Below are positions 5,333 to 7,449 of a stretch of DNA of 7,449 bases, in pieces. The number at the start of each line of letters is the position of its first letter. The first letter of the stretch is position 1. Below the pieces are notes generated by a model, which was not told the DNA's origin, did not search any database, and saw only the letters and a program-made list of their open reading frames with translations. The stretch comes from Nitrososphaerales archaeon TH5894 (GTDB taxonomy: Archaea; Thermoproteota; Nitrososphaeria; Nitrososphaerales; Nitrososphaeraceae): the NCBI GenBank assembly GCA_014523485.1, contig JAATVK010000102.1, forward strand, positions 1-7,449, written 5' to 3'. A program made the translations under genes and the position numbers.

Positions 5333-5521
5333 TACAACTTAGATGATATTTCAGGCTTTGAAGTTGCAAGAAAGATCCATAATATATTACCACATTACAG
5401 GATTATGTTAACTATTATCTACTCATTAGATAATCTAATAAATGTAATAGGTTCAATTGTAATAATAAAGCTCATTGTTATTATACAAAATATGGCAATA
5501 GTGATTATTCTAAACACTTAA
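5333..5521 (+). pseudogene. Remnant resembling a response-regulator receiver domain
   Basis: The frame between TAA 5330-5332 and TAA 5519-5521 reads LDDISGFEVARKIHNILPHY followed by RIMLTIIYSLDNLINVIG. This matches the middle of a CheY-like receiver: the loop after the phospho-Asp strand ('D-I-S-G-F-E-V-A-R-K-I'), helix 3, then the beta-4 strand ending in a Thr ('I-M-L-T'). The usual 'D-I-x-M-P' just before is corrupted, the N-terminal half is not readable in any frame, and the C-terminal half has become a run of Ile and Val with a possible relic of the conserved Lys. The gene is therefore inactive. Intact receivers are about 120 residues. Small stand-alone receivers are common in Nitrososphaera-type archaea, so the identification is reasonable, but it rests on about 30 residues. 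Confidence 0.4.
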
Positions 5522-5622
5522 TTATAGAAACAACTTAATTTAAAGATACCATCCTTATATAAACATAAACTATTATTAAAGAGAATAAATATATACTAAA
5601 AATAATGATTGATTTTTATATC

Positions 5623-5669
5623 AATTACAAATTGTCTAATATTAAGGTTATAGTTATATATTTGTAATT
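5623..5669. promoter_or_regulatory. Inverted repeat spanning the Usp promoter
   Basis: AATTACAAAT (5623-5632) and ATTTGTAATT (5660-5669) are exact complements. Between and partly under the right arm lies TTATATAT (5654-5661), centred some 24 bp before the ATG at 5682, a good TATA position. The arms thus frame the core promoter and could be regulator sites or a cruciform. AT-richness makes a chance match possible. Confidence 0.4.
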
Positions 5670-5681
5670 ATCAATTATATT

Positions 5682-6281
5682 ATGAGTAGTGATAAAGATT
5701 CACCTACATCTTCAAATGCTAAAGAAATAAGTTCTAATAAAAGTAATATATCAGAAGTCAAGCCCAAAGAACATCGACCCAACGAAGTAAAACATTATCA
5801 AATTTCAAAAGATACCATCCCTTCCTTTAAGAAAATACTTGTTACTGACGATGGAAAAGATATATCCAATAAAGCACTTAATTATGCTGTCTCTTTATCT
5901 AATTCTACTGGAGCAGAATTATTTATTCTTCGTATATTACAAGACGTTGAAAAATATGGAAATATTTCCTTAGAAGGATCGCATGAGATATCACAAATGA
6001 ATAATCAAGACTTCCATAGAGAGATCAAAAGTGATGTAATAGATGCTATGGAAGAAAAAATAAAGAAATGCCAAGAAGCCGGATGTAAAAATAAAGTTTC
6101 TTATAAATTTCTGACTGGTAGTGTAGTTGATGAAATAGTGAATGAAATTAATAATAATAATAATAACTATGACTTAGTTGTTATGTTAACTTATCATATA
6201 GATTCATGGTTTAGCTCATTATTTAGTGATGTTAGAAAAATAATGAATCATAATAGTAAACCTGTTCTAATAATACAATAA
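5682..6281 (+). CDS. Universal stress protein (Usp) family, with charged N-terminal tail
   Basis: Residues about 48-199 form one Usp domain (Rossmann-like alpha/beta): first strand FKKILVTDDGKDISNKALNY (49-68), second strand AELFILRIL, a long charged helix around 107-133 (IKSDVIDAMEEKIKKCQEAG), VSYKFLTGSVVDEIVNEI, then YDLVVML and C-terminal KPVLIIQ. Usp proteins are cytoplasmic and help cells survive stress; many bind ATP through G-2x-G-9x-G-[ST]. Here that stretch reads LTYHIDSWFSSLFSDVRKIM, with no glycines, so nucleotide binding of the usual type is unlikely. The first 47 residues are Ser/Lys/Asn/Glu-rich and probably disordered, an addition to the usual roughly 150-residue form. Six consecutive Asn (from an AAT repeat) lie in the loop before YDLVVML. 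The start is ATG 5682, 24 bp after a TATA-like box. A small acidic gene with a similar start region follows 230 bp downstream. Confidence 0.88.
   Translation: MSSDKDSPTSSNAKEISSNKSNISEVKPKEHRPNEVKHYQISKDTIPSFKKILVTDDGKDISNKALNYAVSLSNSTGAELFILRILQDVEKYGNISLEGSHEISQMNNQDFHREIKSDVIDAMEEKIKKCQEAGCKNKVSYKFLTGSVVDEIVNEINNNNNNYDLVVMLTYHIDSWFSSLFSDVRKIMNHNSKPVLIIQ
6150..6164 (+). repeat. AAT trinucleotide microsatellite in the Usp gene
   Basis: Five AAT units followed by AAC encode six Asn in a surface loop of the Usp domain. Gains or losses would keep frame and change loop length. Confidence 0.85.
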
Positions 6282-6510
6282 ATTCAAATTATCTTGTTCT
6301 TCAAGTATAATAACATATTGTAATTAAGGTATATTCTACATAAGGGTATTATTATTAGTTTTGAAATAAAGCATTAAAATCAGATAATATTTTCTCAACC
6401 AAAGTAATGATAGCTAGAATAAGATATTCTATGCTAAATACAGAGATTACATAAATATAAAAATATATAACAATAATTAAAGTTATTAGCCACACTTCTA
6501 ACTTTATATT
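6282..6510. other. Intergenic region between the Usp and acidic-protein genes
   Basis: AT-rich. It carries promoter-like sequence for the acidic gene: ATATATAA around 6463-6470 and ATTAAAGTTATTAG around 6476-6489. A hydrophobic minus-strand frame (6355-6585) covers it but is judged a by-product of the acidic gene's GA-rich coding strand. Confidence 0.4.
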
Positions 6511-6651
6511 ATGAGCGATAATTCTGAAAGAGCTAAAAATAGTGATCAAACTGAAAGAGACGAAATGAAAGATGAAACTCATCATCTAGAGGATGATAAA
6601 CAAGAGGAAGAAGATGATAAATTGGAAGAAGAACAATATGAAGATGAATAA
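6511..6651 (+). CDS. Small highly acidic protein (46 aa)
   Basis: ATG 6511 to TAA 6649-6651 encodes MSDNSERAKNSDQTERDEMK followed by DETHHLEDDKQEEEDDKLEE and EQYEDE. Over 40% of residues are Asp or Glu, with almost no hydrophobic residues, so the protein must be disordered. It has no recognisable domain. Its start region shares the 12-mer TTATATTATGAG with the Usp gene start (5674-5685) and is followed in both by GATAA within a few bases. A weaker similar word lies further upstream (ATTAAAGTTATTAG against ATTAAGGTTATAG). This suggests shared control or a duplicated leader. Its end is followed 46 bp later by a hairpin with a T-rich tract. A coding role is supported by the codon-consistent composition and clean start and stop. 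Function is unknown; acidic peptides of this kind can bind basic proteins or metals. Confidence 0.55.
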   Translation: MSDNSERAKNSDQTERDEMKDETHHLEDDKQEEEDDKLEEEQYEDE

Positions 6652-6697
6652 ACCTCCACTGTTTAAGACTGAGTTAATTACTATTTTTAGTTATATC

Positions 6698-6724
6698 AAA
6701 TAATAATATCCTATATTATTATTT
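6698..6724 (+). terminator. Hairpin plus pyrimidine-rich tract after the acidic gene
   Basis: AAATAATAATAT (6698-6709) and ATATTATTATTT (6713-6724) are perfect 12-bp complements around CCT. A T/C-rich stretch follows (about 6721-6785). Archaeal termination relies mainly on T-rich tracts, so this is a plausible end for the 6511-6651 transcript. It may also serve the minus-strand gene ending at 6886. Confidence 0.5.
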
Positions 6725-6885
6725 TCCCATATCTCTTTCTTGATTATCTTATTATCTATCCTTTCAATTTGTTTATATTTATCAAATATTTTCTATTCGT
6801 TTATTTTAAACAATATTTTTAATTTTAATAGGTCATTTTATTTATTGTAAAATTATTGGTTTATTGATATTAAGAAGAATTTTAT

Positions 6886-7026
6886 CTATTTCAATTTTTC
6901 ATTAAGATATACTTTACAACAATTATCTGAACAAAATGATATGGTACCAATGACTGAGCTGGAATATTTTACTCCTTCAACAAGATTATTAAACTCCTTC
7001 TTACATGAGCTACAATTCAAATACAT
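6886..7026 (-). CDS. Tiny cysteine-rich zinc-finger-like protein (46 aa)
   Basis: ATG 7024-7026 to TAG 6886-6888 encodes MYLNCSSCKKEFNNLVEGVK, then YSSSVIGTISFCSDNCCKVY, then LNEKLK. The metal site is C5-x2-C8 and C32-x3-C36, with an extra C37. The layout 'CxxC-K-K-x-F ... [YF]-C-S-x-x-C' resembles the small treble-clef fingers of the TRASH/MYM/YHS type, which bind metal or mediate protein contacts. That family link is a resemblance only. TTTATAAT at 7049-7056 lies about 26 bp before the ATG, the expected place for a leaderless transcript. The gene is shorter than usual annotation cut-offs. It faces the gene at 7281 across a 254-bp divergent region. Confidence 0.7.
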   Translation of the reverse strand: MYLNCSSCKKEFNNLVEGVKYSSSVIGTISFCSDNCCKVYLNEKLK

Positions 7027-7280
7027 TTGAAATTTTTATCCATGTTGCATTATAAATTCATTGTTTACAGAAAAAGCATTTTAATCAAAATTACGAATAT
7101 CCTAATTGTGCAACAAGTCCCATCTAAAATTGATAATATATACGTCTCTTAAATGAATAATTATATGCTTAATGTATTTAAATTTAAGACTTTATTCTAT
7201 ATATCTCGGTTGTTGCAGATAAGCAATAATGATAATATTATATTATAGATTTAGTAGAGGATAACAAGGATAATTTTATA
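7027..7280. other. Divergent intergenic region
   Basis: It carries the TATA-like box of the leftward Cys-rich gene (7049-7056) and one for the rightward gene (TTATATTATA at about 7238-7247). A 36-codon plus-strand frame (7043-7153) shows no convincing protein features. Confidence 0.4.
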
Positions 7281-7449
7281 ATGGCAAAACTTAAAGTATA
7301 CAAAAGAAATTCGAAATTTTTAGATCTGACAGACTTAGTAGGAGAAATTAGTAGTTTGGGTCTAGTAGAAGCATTACAAAAATATTATAACCTACCTCTT
7401 GAAAAAGAAGCTAAAAGTATAGTTGCAGGACCTAGTTTTCTGCAGTTCG
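7281..7449 (+). CDS. Hypothetical protein, 3' end beyond the window
   Basis: ATG 7281 opens a frame that stays open to the window edge (56 codons): MAKLKVYKRNSKFLDLTDLV, then GEISSLGLVEALQKYYNLPL, then EKEAKSIVAGPSFLQF. I do not recognise it. The sequence is soluble, mixed alpha/beta, with a basic start and an amphipathic helix around VEALQKYYNL. AAGGA at 7266-7270 sits 10 bases before the ATG and may act as a weak ribosome binding site. The TATA-like box about 38 bp upstream predicts a short leader, unlike the leaderless pattern of several neighbours. Confidence 0.6.
   Translation, partial: MAKLKVYKRNSKFLDLTDLVGEISSLGLVEALQKYYNLPLEKEAKSIVAGPSFLQF

Larger units (their letters stand above)
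5178..5681 (+). other. Non-coding/decayed stretch before the stress-protein gene
   Basis: It contains a short degraded frame around 5195-5275 (VTKIDANVLQSDSLLSVDIK before a TAG) that may be gene debris, the receiver-domain-like remnant at 5333-5521, and the stress-gene promoter with its inverted repeat (5623-5669). No intact gene is present. Confidence 0.5.

Noticed and set aside
6355..6585. 76-codon hydrophobic minus-strand frame
   Set aside because: Its first third is the complement of the GA-rich acidic gene, which forces Phe/Ile/Ser codons; no promoter or family features. The last 20 residues look slightly protein-like, so a small doubt remains.
1..7449. tRNA, rRNA, CRISPR array, transposase or insertion-sequence ends
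   Set aside because: Looked for on both strands; no cloverleaf-like GC-rich segment, no spaced repeats, no transposase motif and no terminal repeats with target duplications were seen.

Overview
The window is AT-rich. Its genes are short and mostly start at ATG (one at TTG) with no clear Shine-Dalgarno sequence. Several have an AT-rich TATA-like box about 24-27 bp before the start codon, the layout of leaderless archaeal transcripts. The protein types fit an ammonia-oxidising archaeon (Nitrososphaeria): small zinc-ribbon proteins, a short PRC-barrel-like protein, a universal stress protein (Usp) with a charged N-terminal tail, and an 'MGRTIPS' family remnant. The low GC content suggests a Nitrosocosmicus-like lineage. 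That assignment is inference from composition and protein style; no rRNA or other marker gene is present.

Layout. Positions 1-506 (+) hold the end of a Cys/His protein broken by a frameshift at a G run. It converges on a 140-aa probable winged-helix protein at 524-946 (-). Positions 950-2030 are a decay zone: a broken MGRTIPS-family gene, a 55-aa orphan ORF, and a zinc-ribbon gene disabled by a perfect 13-bp tandem duplication. Positions 2031-2319 are non-coding with a strong hairpin. Positions 2320-3008 (-) carry a tight pair (zinc ribbon plus helical protein), followed by a possible 40-aa gene. Positions 3009-3386 are non-coding with a long nested inverted repeat. Positions 3387-4434 (-) hold a C-terminal gene remnant, a double zinc-ribbon protein, and a PRC-barrel-like protein with a palindrome over its promoter. 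Positions 4710-5177 (+) encode a protein ending in a C2H2 zinc finger. Positions 5178-5681 carry what looks like a decayed response-regulator receiver domain. Positions 5682-6651 (+) encode the stress protein and a 46-aa acidic protein that shares its start context. Positions 6652-6885 hold a terminator-like hairpin and a T-rich tract. Positions 6886-7026 (-) encode a 46-aa cysteine-rich protein, and a gene beginning at 7281 (+) runs off the right edge.

How the genes fit together. This is a low-density accessory or regulatory region, not a metabolic operon. Six of the reading frames, intact or broken, carry Cys/Cys or Cys/His metal-binding pairs. The only gene pair that is clearly co-transcribed is 3008->2487. 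No tRNA, rRNA, CRISPR array or transposase was found. At least four genes appear broken or partly erased, so relaxed selection or recent rearrangement is likely. Function is assigned only at the level of fold or family, and no substrate or pathway can be read from the sequence.
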